Shown here: piece by piece, positions 1 to 8,856 of the stretch
Layout of the letters: each line of letters opens with the position of its first letter
Numbering within the stretch: the first letter of the stretch is position 1
DNA from: Paenibacillus sp. NAIST15-1
GTDB lineage: Bacteria; Bacillota; Bacilli; Paenibacillales; Paenibacillaceae
Length of the DNA: 64,000 bases
Reading direction: 5' to 3'
Assembly: GCF_001894745.1 (NCBI RefSeq)
Contig: NZ_BBYF01000012.1
Span: 1 to 64,000 of the forward strand
Program-made: the position numbers and the translations under genes
The notes under the pieces: generated by a model
Told to the model about the DNA's origin: nothing
Seen by the model: the letters and a program-made list of their open reading frames with translations, nothing else
Databases searched by the model: none

Positions 1-830
1 CGTGGCTCACATGCTCCGAGCCTATCGCTCCTTGGCTCACGTGCTCCGCTGTTATTGCCCCTTGACTCACGTGCTCCGAACTTATCGCTCCTTGGCTCAC
101 ATGCTCCGAGCTTATCGCCCCTTGGCTCACGTGCTCCGAGCTTATTGCCCCGTGGCTCACATGCTCCGCTGTTATTGCCCCATGGCTCACGTGCTCCGAG
201 CTTATTGCCCCGTGGCTCACAGCCTCCGCTGTTATTGCCCTTTGACTCACGTGCTCCGAGCTTATTGCTCCTTGGCTCACGTGCTCCGCTGTTATTGCCC
301 CTTGACTCACGTGCTCCGAACTTATCGCTCCTTGACTCACGTGCTCCGCTGTTATTGCCCCGTGGCTCACGTGCTCCGCAGTTATCGCTCCTTGGCTCAC
401 ATGCTCCGCTGTTATTGCCCCGTGGCTCACATGCTCCGAGCCTATCGCTCCTTGGCTCACGTGCTCCGCGATTATTGCCCCGTGGCTCACATGCTCCGCT
501 GTTATTGCCCCGTGGCTCACATGCTCCGCTGTTATTGCCCCGTGGCTCACATGCTCCGATGTTATTGCCCCGTGGCTCAAGTGCTCCGCAGTTATCGCTC
601 CTTGGCTCACATGCTCCGCTGTTATTGCCCCGTGGCTCACATGCTCCGAGCCTATCGCTCCTTGGCTCACATGCTCCGCGATTATTGCCCCGTGGCTCAC
701 GTGCTCCGCAGTTATCGCCCCGTGGCTCACATGCTCTGCTGTTATGGCTCCTTGGCTTACATGCTCCGAGCTTATCGCCCTGTGGCTTACGTGCTCCGAG
801 CTTATCGCTCCTTGGCTCATGTGCTGAGAT
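1..830. repeat. 30-bp tandem repeat array (about 27 units)
   Basis: Units of 30 bp with the core ggctcacgtgctccg follow each other without spacers. Most positions are identical between units, and variation is confined to a few bases that alternate (gag/gct/gca after the core, cgctcc or tgcccc before it). On the minus strand each unit encodes ten residues of the form GAITAEHVSQ. Further right, the same ten-codon period continues to about 3040 but with strongly diverged DNA, so this distal block looks recently expanded or homogenised. The array continues off the window. Confidence 0.95.
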
Positions 831-3823
831 TGGATACACTCCGGTTGCACATGAATCGATTCTACGCTCTCCGGGGCAAGATGATGCCCATGCACAGCAT
901 TCTCTACGAGATGCGTCTCATCAATCGAGCCGCTGGCCATATGCTGGCTGTTTATTCCTCCTGCCGCCAGATGAGATCCATGGATAGCTGCTACTGATAT
1001 ATGTTTTGCATGGATAGCGTTGGGCCCTATATGGTCTTTCGTTACAGCAAATGGTTCAAGTTGAGACGATCCAATGATTATGGGCTCTGCTGGTGGGGGA
1101 TTGACGAGATTATTCAACATCGTAAACAATTCATCATCGAGATGTTCAATACGAACTGCCCCAGATGCCAAGTGTTCGTCCGCAACAGCCTGTGGCTGAA
1201 TATGTGTCCCTTCCACTGACCCTGGAGCCAGCTTGGAGGCCGTTACCGACTGTTCTGCAAGCTGATAGGTGTCAATCGCCTGCGCTTCTACATGCTTGCC
1301 TGATACCAATCCGAGAGCAAGATGCTCCGCCTCAACAGCTTGATAGGCAATTGCTTCCGAGCTTACTGCACCTTTTGTCAAATGGATGGATTCTACACTG
1401 CCCGCTGCTAATTTCTCAGAAGTAACACTCTTATTCGCAAGCTTGCTGGATGTAACCGACATATCACTTAACTTGTCGCTGGATACACTCTCTGGAGACA
1501 ACTTGAGGGATGTAACCACATGATCAGCCAAGTGATGGGAGTATATGGAGGATGAACCTATGTGTCTGTCTCGTACAGCATGCGGAGCAATCTTCTCACT
1601 CGTTACCGCTTCTTGCTTCAGCATAGCCGCATCAATCGATTGAGCTCGGATATGTTCGTCGCTAATTGCTCCTGGTGAAATATGTTCATCCTTGATGGAG
1701 TACAGCTCTATTTCCTTGGCCCCTACTGCACCCGCACTGATGTGACGGGAAGTTACGCTATCGTCAGCCAATATCTCAGCCGTCACACTTTGATTCGTCA
1801 GCTTTTGACGAGTAACCGCCTCATCAGCGAGCTGCAAAGAGGTAACGCTGTGTACACCCAACTTGCTTGTTGTCACTGCCTCATCTACGAGATGCGCTGT
1901 GTTAACAGCATTCGCGACTAAATGTCTCCCTTCTACTGCGCCTGAAGTAATCGTACGCTTATCAATTGCCCCGTCCTGCACATGCCGATTTGCAATGCTA
2001 TCTTGCTCAATATGCTCCCCGCCGATCGCCTCTTCCTGAATATGAAGACCGACTATGGCAAGTGGTGCGATCTGCTGCGTGCTTATTGCATGCTTGACAA
2101 CATGACGAGACTGAATCATGGAATCTGCAATTTTTTGCGAAGTAATACTCTGATCGGCGATTTTGGAGGAAGTGACGGCTTGATCTATCAACTTCGCTGT
2201 TGCGACTGATTGATCCGCTAATTTATCTGTCGTTACAGCCTGTTCGTGCAAATGCCAGCTATGAATTTCTCCTTCGCGCACATGCTTCTGATGGACCGCT
2301 TCCTTCTGCAAATGGGCAGATTGAACTGTTTCTGCTGCAAGATGGATCGAATGAATTGATTGAGGCTGTAGATGATAGCTGCTAATCATATTCGGGGTAA
2401 GATGTGAGCCTTCAATTTGGTTGGAACCGATATGCCGACTCTCAACAGCACGTTCAGCGATGATACGACTCACAATAATTTCATCAGCTAAATGGTCACT
2501 AACAATGCTAGAGGGGGCTATTTTATCGCTCGTTACAGCATGATTCCGCAGCTTCGAATTCGTGACTACATCATCACTAAGCTTGGATGTGTCCACAGCG
2601 CCATTGGCCAAGTTTTCCGTATGGATCGCACCGCTGCGTATCTTTTCAGAGGTTATGGATTGGTCTTGAATCAATTCATTCGAGATGATTAGTTCGCTCA
2701 AATGCTTCGTATGAATAGAGCCTTCCGCTAATTTATCAGAATCGATCGTCTTATCAGCCAGCTTCTCGGAGGTTATACTGCCGTCCTTAATTTTGCCTCC
2801 TGTAATAGAACGATCTCGAATTTTACTGCCTGAAATCGCATTGCGAATGAGGTGCTCACCCATAATCGAATCAGGAGCGATCTTCCCGCCAGTGATCGCT
2901 TCATCTGCAATTTTAATCGATGTGACAGAATGATCCTTTAGCGCATCAGAATCAATGCTCTCACGTTTAATCTTGGATCCGCTTATCGAATACGCAGCCA
3001 GTTTCTCATTGGTAACAGCCTCATCCACGATATCATCGGTATATACAATCGCTTTTGGCCGGAAAATGCTTCTCTTCTCGAAAAGCCGTTTTTCCTTCTC
3101 TGCCTGCACAGCTATTACTGCATCAACGTCTACCTTCTGCTCTGTTTGCTCAAGCTCATTGTTTTCAAGCATATGGAGTGCGTCCATAGAGGAAGCATCA
3201 ACTGAGGAAGCTTCAACCTCTACATCTTGGGACACCGTTCCTCTAATAGGCTTTGATGGATTTTTAGTCTTCTTCTTTTCTGTGCGGGTTGCTTTCGAAA
3301 GCTTGCTATCTGCTTGCTTCGATGAAGGTGCGTTTACGCCAGTGAGTGTGGAAGCTTCGACTTCCGAAACTTGAGTGGACTGTGCCTTCTGCTCGCTATG
3401 CTCAATGTCTGGGGATATAGTGAATGGAGGTACAGGCGTTGGTATGTTCTCTTCTCTACTTACATGGGCATCCAAAGATGGTGTCTTCGACTTCGAAGAA
3501 CCTTCACCTGCTGTGGGCTGCTTCATGGCAACATTGCCTCTCTTTGCCTGCTGAAGAGCCAGCTTTGCTTGTTTCATCAAATGGTTCATTTCTTCCTGTG
3601 CTGTCGCAAACGCATTGATGTTAGCTTTCTTGGAATGTGCAACACTATCGGGCTTAGATTTCGATAATTGATCCAAATGGGGCTCAGATTTCGATAATTG
3701 ATCCAAACTAGGCTTAGATTTCGATAATCGATCCAACATTTTCAGCTCCGACCTATTCGGATTATCTACATAATAGGAAGGCCTCTTTCCTTTCGGGGAC
3801 AAGCTCCCTTTTTTCTTTTTCAC
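1..3823 (-). CDS. Giant decapeptide-repeat protein, partial (C-terminus off the left edge)
   Basis: An uninterrupted minus-strand frame runs from a GTG at 3823 (MKKKKGSLSPKGKR..., preceded by AAAGGAGAG) past base 1, at least 1274 residues. The N-terminal 250 residues are basic, then Ser/Thr/Glu-rich and probably disordered, with a triple LDQLSKS-type repeat near residues 30-60. From about 3040 down to base 1 the protein is built of about one hundred ten-residue units of the type xAITSEKLADG or GAITAEHVSQ, with an Ile/Val-Thr/Ser start and a Lys/His-Ile/Leu/Val centre. One non-repeat linker containing PPPAEP interrupts the array (about 1060-1135). There is no signal peptide or membrane segment. 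Such decapeptide arrays are seen in bacterial fibre and surface proteins; from memory, some Paenibacillus proteins with a C-terminal WIAG-tail domain have them, but any tail lies outside the window. The CotSA-like glycosyltransferase 93 bp upstream on the same strand suggests a spore-surface or glycosylated filament role (inference). Confidence 0.85.
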   Translation of the reverse strand, partial: MKKKKGSLSPKGKRPSYYVDNPNRSELKMLDRLSKSKPSLDQLSKSEPHLDQLSKSKPDSVAHSKKANINAFATAQEEMNHLMKQAKLALQQAKRGNVAMKQPTAGEGSSKSKTPSLDAHVSREENIPTPVPPFTISPDIEHSEQKAQSTQVSEVEASTLTGVNAPSSKQADSKLSKATRTEKKKTKNPSKPIRGTVSQDVEVEASSVDASSMDALHMLENNELEQTEQKVDVDAVIAVQAEKEKRLFEKRSIFRPKAIVYTDDIVDEAVTNEKLAAYSISGSKIKRESIDSDALKDHSVTSIKIADEAITGGKIAPDSIMGEHLIRNAISGSKIRDRSITGGKIKDGSITSEKLADKTIDSDKLAEGSIHTKHLSELIISNELIQDQSITSEKIRSGAIHTENLANGAVDTSKLSDDVVTNSKLRNHAVTSDKIAPSSIVSDHLADEIIVSRIIAERAVESRHIGSNQIEGSHLTPNMISSYHLQPQSIHSIHLAAETVQSAHLQKEAVHQKHVREGEIHSWHLHEQAVTTDKLADQSVATAKLIDQAVTSSKIADQSITSQKIADSMIQSRHVVKHAISTQQIAPLAIVGLHIQEEAIGGEHIEQDSIANRHVQDGAIDKRTITSGAVEGRHLVANAVNTAHLVDEAVTTSKLGVHSVTSLQLADEAVTRQKLTNQSVTAEILADDSVTSRHISAGAVGAKEIELYSIKDEHISPGAISDEHIRAQSIDAAMLKQEAVTSEKIAPHAVRDRHIGSSSIYSHHLADHVVTSLKLSPESVSSDKLSDMSVTSSKLANKSVTSEKLAAGSVESIHLTKGAVSSEAIAYQAVEAEHLALGLVSGKHVEAQAIDTYQLAEQSVTASKLAPGSVEGTHIQPQAVADEHLASGAVRIEHLDDELFTMLNNLVNPPPAEPIIIGSSQLEPFAVTKDHIGPNAIHAKHISVAAIHGSHLAAGGINSQHMASGSIDETHLVENAVHGHHLAPESVESIHVQPECIQSQHMSQGAISSEHVSHRAISSEHVSQGAITAEHVSHGAITAEHVSHGAIIAEHVSQGAIGSEHVSHGAITAEHVSQGAITAEHLSHGAITSEHVSHGAITAEHVSHGAITAEHVSHGAIIAEHVSQGAIGSEHVSHGAITAEHVSQGAITAEHVSHGAITAEHVSQGAISSEHVSQGAITAEHVSQGAISSEHVSQRAITAEAVSHGAISSEHVSHGAITAEHVSHGAISSEHVSQGAISSEHVSQGAISSEHVSQGAITAEHVSQGAIGSEHVSH
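3648..3735. repeat. Short tandem repeat, three units of about 30-36 bp
   Basis: The sequence cttagatttcgataattgat occurs three times in a row with few changes. It lies in the N-terminal part of the giant repeat protein and encodes the repeated LDQLSKS(K/E)P segment. Confidence 0.8.
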
Positions 3824-3916
3824 GCTGCACTCTCTCCTTTCCGATGGGCTTCTACCTACACCTAATCCATCATATGCACCCAGTGCTCTCCCCGACACTC
3901 GCCTATACGTATGAAT

Positions 3917-5077
3917 CTATTGCTCTGCAGGAGCGCCTATTTCGTTAGCCCACCGCTCGGCTGTTTTGTCCCATGTAAAATGATTCTGTACATGTTCCAC
4001 AGCCGCTTCCCCCATTCTCTTTCTTCGTTCATCATCATCCAATAACCGATTTAGTTCATTCGCAAGCCGTACGCTTAGCCGAAGCGGCCGCACGAGCACG
4101 CCTGTAATCCCGTCTGCAACAACCTCTTGAATGCCTCCGACACGTGTTGCAAGTACAGGAACTCCAGAAGCCATCGCTTCCACATTGACTAAACCGAATG
4201 CCTCCTTCTCGACCGAAGGCATGACTACAACATCCGCTAGCAAATACCAATCCGGTATTTGTTCATGGGATACATAAGGGACGAATCTAACGTGCTTCGG
4301 ATACACTCTGCCCAAACGCTCAAGCTTACGCACATAGACGGTTCTCCGTGCAGATCCATAAAACGCGCTGCCGACGATGACAAATAGCGCCTTAGGCTGC
4401 CTCGCAATGACACGCGGAATGGCCTTCAATAAATGATGAACTCCCTTTAAGGGAATAAGACGCCCGACATATAGAATGATTTTGCGATCCGCCCAACCTA
4501 GCATGTCCTTGCCTGCTTCAGAACGCTGCATTCCTTCTTCCGTCCATTTAGAGCGGAATCGCTCTTGGTCAACTCCTAATGTATTCACTACGATTCGCGA
4601 AGCACAACTTGGACAGACTGCTGCAACTTTGCGATATAAATAGCGGCTGTTGACGAAAATCCGATCTGCCGCTCGAAGTGATGACCTTAATAATTTCAGG
4701 GGAATATGCTTACGGCTCATGAAGGTGACGGAGTGAAGATTCAATATGATTTGGGCATTGGGAAAGGAACGCTTGATAGGGAGAACAAATCGGGGACGGT
4801 TCTCAATTTGAATCGTATCAGGCATGAACTGAGCCATGCTGCGAATAACCCCCTGCACGTACATCCGTGCATGGCTCGCTCGAATTCGAACACAAGGAAC
4901 ACCCCGAACCGTGTCTATCTCTTCCTGGCCGCTCCACAGTCTTGCATAAATTCGTGCATCTATTCGCTGAGCAGCCTTGCTTACCACATGCTCCACGACT
5001 CGCTCAACGGAACTGCTCGATCCAGAAGGAATCGGGAATGTTCCTGGCGTGATGACAGCCACCTTCTGAAGATGCAT
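3917..5077 (-). CDS. GT4-family glycosyltransferase, CotSA-like
   Basis: A 386-residue GT-B fold glycosyltransferase. The N-terminal half starts MHLQKVAVITPGTFPIPSGSSS, a typical donor/acceptor Rossmann start. The C-terminal half carries ILYVGRLIPLKGVHHLLKA, then PSVEKEAFGLVNVEAMASG with the E-x7-E motif of retaining GT4 enzymes and VGGIQEVVADGITG, which bind the nucleotide-sugar. The start was set at 5077 because GAGGAGG lies 7 bases upstream; the longer frame from 5104 has no ribosome site. Length and layout match CotSA/YtcC-type spore-coat glycosyltransferases, but substrate is unknown. It is followed on the same strand by the giant Ser/Thr-rich repeat gene, which could be its acceptor (inference), and is divergent from the YheC/D gene. 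Confidence 0.87.
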   Translation of the reverse strand: MHLQKVAVITPGTFPIPSGSSSSVERVVEHVVSKAAQRIDARIYARLWSGQEEIDTVRGVPCVRIRASHARMYVQGVIRSMAQFMPDTIQIENRPRFVLPIKRSFPNAQIILNLHSVTFMSRKHIPLKLLRSSLRAADRIFVNSRYLYRKVAAVCPSCASRIVVNTLGVDQERFRSKWTEEGMQRSEAGKDMLGWADRKIILYVGRLIPLKGVHHLLKAIPRVIARQPKALFVIVGSAFYGSARRTVYVRKLERLGRVYPKHVRFVPYVSHEQIPDWYLLADVVVMPSVEKEAFGLVNVEAMASGVPVLATRVGGIQEVVADGITGVLVRPLRLSVRLANELNRLLDDDERRKRMGEAAVEHVQNHFTWDKTAERWANEIGAPAEQ

Positions 5078-5228
5078 TTCGTTCCTCCTCATCTGCTTAG
5101 CCAAGCATCAAATTTAGTCATTATGCCTTCATCCACTCGTCCATACCGCCAATACTGGACATACATACGATGCATTATCGCCGATGGCTATTTGTATATC
5201 GCATTTTTGCCCCTAAGGAGGTATGACC

Positions 5229-6326
5229 ATGTCCGATAATCGAATCGGCATTTTGTTCAATGCTCCCTTGCTGCGTGGACTCATCCGTGGTAAGACGAAG
5301 CACGAAGCTATCCTGTTCTATGAAGAAGCTGCGCGTCAGAACGGAATCATCCCTTGCTTCTTCCGAATTGAAGATGTAAATACCCGTCGAATGGAAGTAG
5401 CCGCATATGTAAAAGGGCCGACTGGCTATGTTCGCCGACGCATGCCTATTCCACGAGTCATTCATAACCGAGCGATTTATTTACGTCCCACTTCACGTGC
5501 GCGTATCCGCACTCTGGTTCAAGCGAATATTATCTTATTCAACGAGGTCAATCGATACGGCAAAATGAGCATTCACAACGTACTCAAGGCAGATCATATG
5601 ATCGCCCCACATTTGCCCGACACAACCCTCGCAACTCGTTCTTCTATCGCCAGACTCATGGAACGCTATGACGCGATTGTACTGAAGCCTAATAACAGCA
5701 GCATAGGACGAGGGCTCACCAAAATTGAGCGAACAAGCAAAGGGTGGAGAACGACCTACATGCTGCGAACGTCAACAGGGGGCCGTAAGTGGAGAACCGT
5801 CGAGATGCCTAAGGGGAAATTGCCCGCATCCGTGAAGTCCCAAATGCTGAAGAAGGCCTTTTTGGTTCAACAGCTCTTGCCGCTCGTTTGCTATAAGGGT
5901 AGACCCTTCGATCTGCGTGTATCCGTACAACGAGACGGAACCGGAGAATGGAAAATCACAGGAATCGTGGGCAAGGTTGCACCATCGCATACATTCGTCA
6001 CGAACGTAGCTCAAGGCGGAACAGTCTATCCATTTGAACTGCTGGCAGCTTCTGCACTGCCTTATATTCCGCTTGATATCCTTCGCGAACGAATCAGCCG
6101 CTTCTCCTTAGATGTCGCTTCACGGCTATCACACACCCTGCCCCATCTTGCAGACTTAGGACTAGATATTGGGATCTCTCCTGATGGAGTTCCTTTATTT
6201 ATCGAATGCAATGGACGAGATCAACGTTACAGTTTTCGTGAGGCTAATTTACTTGAATGTTGGAGAGCAACCTATGTGAATCCCATTGCCTATGGCGCAT
6301 CTCTGCTTCGTCAAGCAAGTCAATAA
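5229..6326 (+). CDS. YheC/YheD-family ATP-grasp protein (spore coat-associated)
   Basis: A 365-residue protein of the YheC/YheD ATP-grasp family, whose B. subtilis members are spore-coat-associated; the ligated substrate is not known. Visible ATP-grasp elements are VLKPNNSSIGRGLTKIE (phosphate-binding loop), KAFLVQQLLPLVCYKGRPFD (adenine-contacting segment), DLRVSVQ, and the C-terminal metal-binding DIGISPDGVPLFIECNGRDQ. The start at 5229 is preferred over the ATG at 5223, because AAGGAGGT ends directly before 5223 and sits 6-7 bases before 5229. It is divergent from the CotSA-like glycosyltransferase, with about 150 bp between the two starts. Confidence 0.9.
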   Translation: MSDNRIGILFNAPLLRGLIRGKTKHEAILFYEEAARQNGIIPCFFRIEDVNTRRMEVAAYVKGPTGYVRRRMPIPRVIHNRAIYLRPTSRARIRTLVQANIILFNEVNRYGKMSIHNVLKADHMIAPHLPDTTLATRSSIARLMERYDAIVLKPNNSSIGRGLTKIERTSKGWRTTYMLRTSTGGRKWRTVEMPKGKLPASVKSQMLKKAFLVQQLLPLVCYKGRPFDLRVSVQRDGTGEWKITGIVGKVAPSHTFVTNVAQGGTVYPFELLAASALPYIPLDILRERISRFSLDVASRLSHTLPHLADLGLDIGISPDGVPLFIECNGRDQRYSFREANLLECWRATYVNPIAYGASLLRQASQ

Positions 6327-6486
6327 CCCTATTTATTCTTAGCGTTGTGTAGGATCATATTGAAAATGATGGCGTTCTGTGTCAAGATAGTCCACAGGAA
6401 ACATGCTTCTTATTCTGTTTCTTGAGGCTGAAAAATACAGGACGCCCTTCATTCAGGTGTCTTATAAACCAGGTGATTAATTAACA

Positions 6487-7305
6487 ATGAAAAAAAGATT
6501 TTTACGGCTACTAACTGAATTATCCTCACGCAAGTGGGTATCTCGCATCGCAGGCCGCTTCGCCAACTCCGGATTAAGCCGCCGATTTATTCCAACCTTT
6601 GCGAAGACGTACAATATCCGTGTTGAGGAAGCTGAGAAGCCTATGGATCAATACGGGACTTTGAATGAATTCTTCACACGCAAGCTTAAGCCAGATATGC
6701 GTCCTATTTCTGCTGCAGAGGACCAGCTTGCTAGCCCTGTAGATGCAGTGATTACAGGTATGGGCCCAATTCAGGAAGGCAGTATATTTAATGTGAAGGG
6801 ACAGGATTATACACTCGATGAGATGCTGAACCACTCTCCTCATCGACAAAAATATAGTCATGGCTATTGCTTCGTGCTGTATTTAAGTCCTTCCGATTAT
6901 CATCGTATTCACGCCCCCGTTACGGGGACCACTGTGGAGAGCGAACATGTGCCTGGGCGTGTCTATCCAGTAAATGATTTTGGTCTGCATCATATGCCGC
7001 GTGTACTTAGCCGCAACGAACGACTTATCACGTACATACGACATGGACAAGGTGAAGTAGCGGTTGTGAAAGTTGGGGCACTCAATGTGAGCAGCATCCG
7101 TTATTCGGATGATAAAGTGAAGTCCAGCTACGAGAAGGGGCAGGATCTTGCCTATTTTGAATTCGGATCAACCGTTGTGCTGCTGACAGAAACGAACACA
7201 TTCGAGCCCCTGGAGGGATTAGCGCTCGGCGCCAAGGTTAGAATGGGAGATTGCTTGGGGACGTTCCATGCGAAGACTGAACGTGTACAGAAGACACAGA
7301 GCTAA
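6487..7305 (+). CDS. psd: Phosphatidylserine decarboxylase proenzyme
   Basis: A 272-residue proenzyme that converts phosphatidylserine to phosphatidylethanolamine at the membrane. Conserved blocks are LNEFFTRKLKPDMRPI, SPVDAVIT (the catalytic Asp region), YLSPSDYHRIHAPVTG with the catalytic His, and YFEFGSTVVLLTE near residue 235. The FGST motif is the self-cleavage site where Ser becomes the pyruvoyl group; most bacterial relatives have LGST. Length is normal for the short Firmicute enzymes. No pssA is visible nearby. The ribosome site before 6487 is weak (AGGTGAT, about 10 bases upstream). The gene ends 30 bp before a strong terminator. Confidence 0.95.
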   Translation: MKKRFLRLLTELSSRKWVSRIAGRFANSGLSRRFIPTFAKTYNIRVEEAEKPMDQYGTLNEFFTRKLKPDMRPISAAEDQLASPVDAVITGMGPIQEGSIFNVKGQDYTLDEMLNHSPHRQKYSHGYCFVLYLSPSDYHRIHAPVTGTTVESEHVPGRVYPVNDFGLHHMPRVLSRNERLITYIRHGQGEVAVVKVGALNVSSIRYSDDKVKSSYEKGQDLAYFEFGSTVVLLTETNTFEPLEGLALGAKVRMGDCLGTFHAKTERVQKTQS

Positions 7306-7334
7306 CCCTACTTGCGTTCAATAGCATCTTACTG

Positions 7335-7388
7335 AAAAGGGGCTTTTCCATAGGCCATGAACCATGGCAATTGGAAAAGCCCCTTTTT
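7335..7388. terminator. Bidirectional rho-independent terminator
   Basis: The arms AAAAGGGGCTTTTCCA and TGGAAAAGCCCCTTTT form a 15-16 bp stem with an A-run on one side and a T-run on the other. It serves psd (plus) and the HTH-TPR-Spo0E operon (minus), which converge here. Confidence 0.9.
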
Positions 7389-7441
7389 CTGTGCTCATTT
7401 TCTCAGGCACCGACTACTAAAGAAAAGCGCTATAACTTTCT

Positions 7442-8770
7442 TTAAGTAGTTAACAATGCTCTTTTTAAAATGCTCTTTTTCTGAAATTCCACAATATAAC
7501 CGTCCAGCTCTTGACTAAGTCGAACGACAGTAGCATCTGTCAGATTCCGGCCATCCGCTACAGCACTGATCATGTTCAATCGTGTCTGCTCCAATTGTCT
7601 CAGCAAGGCCTCATCCGTTTCCGTTAATCTAGTGAACATGGATATCCCCTTTTTGAAATAATCGATAGCTTCTTTCTGTCTATTTATTCCGCTCATAACT
7701 TTCCCTTTGTTAATGTAATAGTTTGCAAGTTCATTGATCTTCATAGGATTGGAGAAGTCTTCTTCCAGATAGTCTGATTCACCTTGGAGCAAATGTTGTG
7801 CTGCATCTATATCTCGTTGTTGAAGATAGATATGAAGTAGTGAGTTTACAATATTTAATTGGTAAGTCGATGACTCCATACACAGCTGCAAATGGTAGAT
7901 AGCTGATTCCGTTTCTCCCCGTTGCTCATGAAGCTTGGCCTGCATAAAAGTTACATGATCCTTCAGGAACGGGAAGCGTGTCAATCGAATACGATTGAGG
8001 TACTTCTCTGCCAATTCAAATTGAGATTTATAATAGTAAGAAGAACTAATCAGTAAAATGGAGTAAGCTTTATAGGTACTCTCTGTCTTATCACAGGCCA
8101 GCAGTAGTTTACCGAATTCAATACTGTCATTATACTTGCGCAGTGTATAAGCGTGAACACTTAACTTGTAATATAGAATAACACGATCTTCGCAGGTCAG
8201 ATCTTCAGCATAGGCAAGTACCTGCTTCCCCGATTGATAGGTTTCCTCCATTTTACTGAAATCATCCCGTTCCACTAAATACCGATAGAACAATCCTTTT
8301 GCAACATATGTCTGCCAGCCTTGCCTTTGAGCATACATAATTGCATCATCCATTAATTCTAACCGAGACTCTAGGTTGCCTATTCCTTTTTGTACAATGC
8401 TTAATAGTTTTCCAAACCTAACTTCTGAATTCTCGTCCAGAGAGGCCATTAGATGAGCCATTACTTCTCTAGCCAGTGAGATATCGTCTTCGGACGACAC
8501 GAGTTGCTGCAGCAGACAGAACCATATCTCCGAATGAATCTTCATATTGGCAAGAGCCGTTACGACTTCATGAGCAGGTATATGTAAAATAGAGAAAATG
8601 GGTTGTAGGATCGCATAATCTCGTGGAGCTCCGCCATATTCCAGGAACGAAATTCTCTTGTTATTTACACCTGACCTGTTCGCAAGTTCCTGCTGAGTCA
8701 TATTCAATTCATCTCGATAACGACGAATCAACTCCCCCAAGGTCTCATTTCTCAGTTTTACAACCCCCAT
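7442..8770 (-). CDS. HTH-TPR regulator fused to a C-terminal Spo0E-like domain (paralogue A)
   Basis: A 442-residue three-part protein. Residues 10-65 are a Cro/C1-type HTH (TLGELIRRYRDELNMTQQEL ...). The middle 130-380 is a TPR-like helical repeat array of the kind that binds peptides in RRNPP receptors (Rap, NprR, PlcR, AimR). The last 55 residues form a helix hairpin containing GRNLTDATVVRLSQELDGYI, with the SQELD signature (419-423) of Spo0E-like aspartyl-phosphate phosphatases, which remove phosphate from Spo0A~P. The start at 8770 rests on GGAGGATACATGC before the ATG; the same context precedes paralogue B (GGAGGAAACATAC). The longer frame to 8830 lacks a ribosome site. It is the last gene of a three-gene operon after the small Spo0E-like gene and paralogue B; no pro-peptide gene follows. 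The function is inferred from domains. Confidence 0.85.
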   Translation of the reverse strand: MGVVKLRNETLGELIRRYRDELNMTQQELANRSGVNNKRISFLEYGGAPRDYAILQPIFSILHIPAHEVVTALANMKIHSEIWFCLLQQLVSSEDDISLAREVMAHLMASLDENSEVRFGKLLSIVQKGIGNLESRLELMDDAIMYAQRQGWQTYVAKGLFYRYLVERDDFSKMEETYQSGKQVLAYAEDLTCEDRVILYYKLSVHAYTLRKYNDSIEFGKLLLACDKTESTYKAYSILLISSSYYYKSQFELAEKYLNRIRLTRFPFLKDHVTFMQAKLHEQRGETESAIYHLQLCMESSTYQLNIVNSLLHIYLQQRDIDAAQHLLQGESDYLEEDFSNPMKINELANYYINKGKVMSGINRQKEAIDYFKKGISMFTRLTETDEALLRQLEQTRLNMISAVADGRNLTDATVVRLSQELDGYIVEFQKKSILKRALLTT

Positions 8771-8856
8771 GCATGTATCCTCCATTACACTTGCTTGATG
8801 ACTCGTGAGTGAATCTCTATCTGGAAACAAAAGAGATCAATTGTGCTTCTTTTTCA

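Noticed and set aside
1-830. CRISPR array
   Set aside because: The units follow each other without unique spacers and encode a continuous protein.
2-997. Two long plus-strand frames (331 and 310 codons) across the repeat array
   Set aside because: They are by-products of a 30-bp stop-free period. The minus-strand frame is far longer, continues through diverged repeats with its codon pattern intact and has a ribosome site.
1-3040. Collagen-like (Gly-X-Y) repeat protein
   Set aside because: The period is ten residues with no Gly at every third position.
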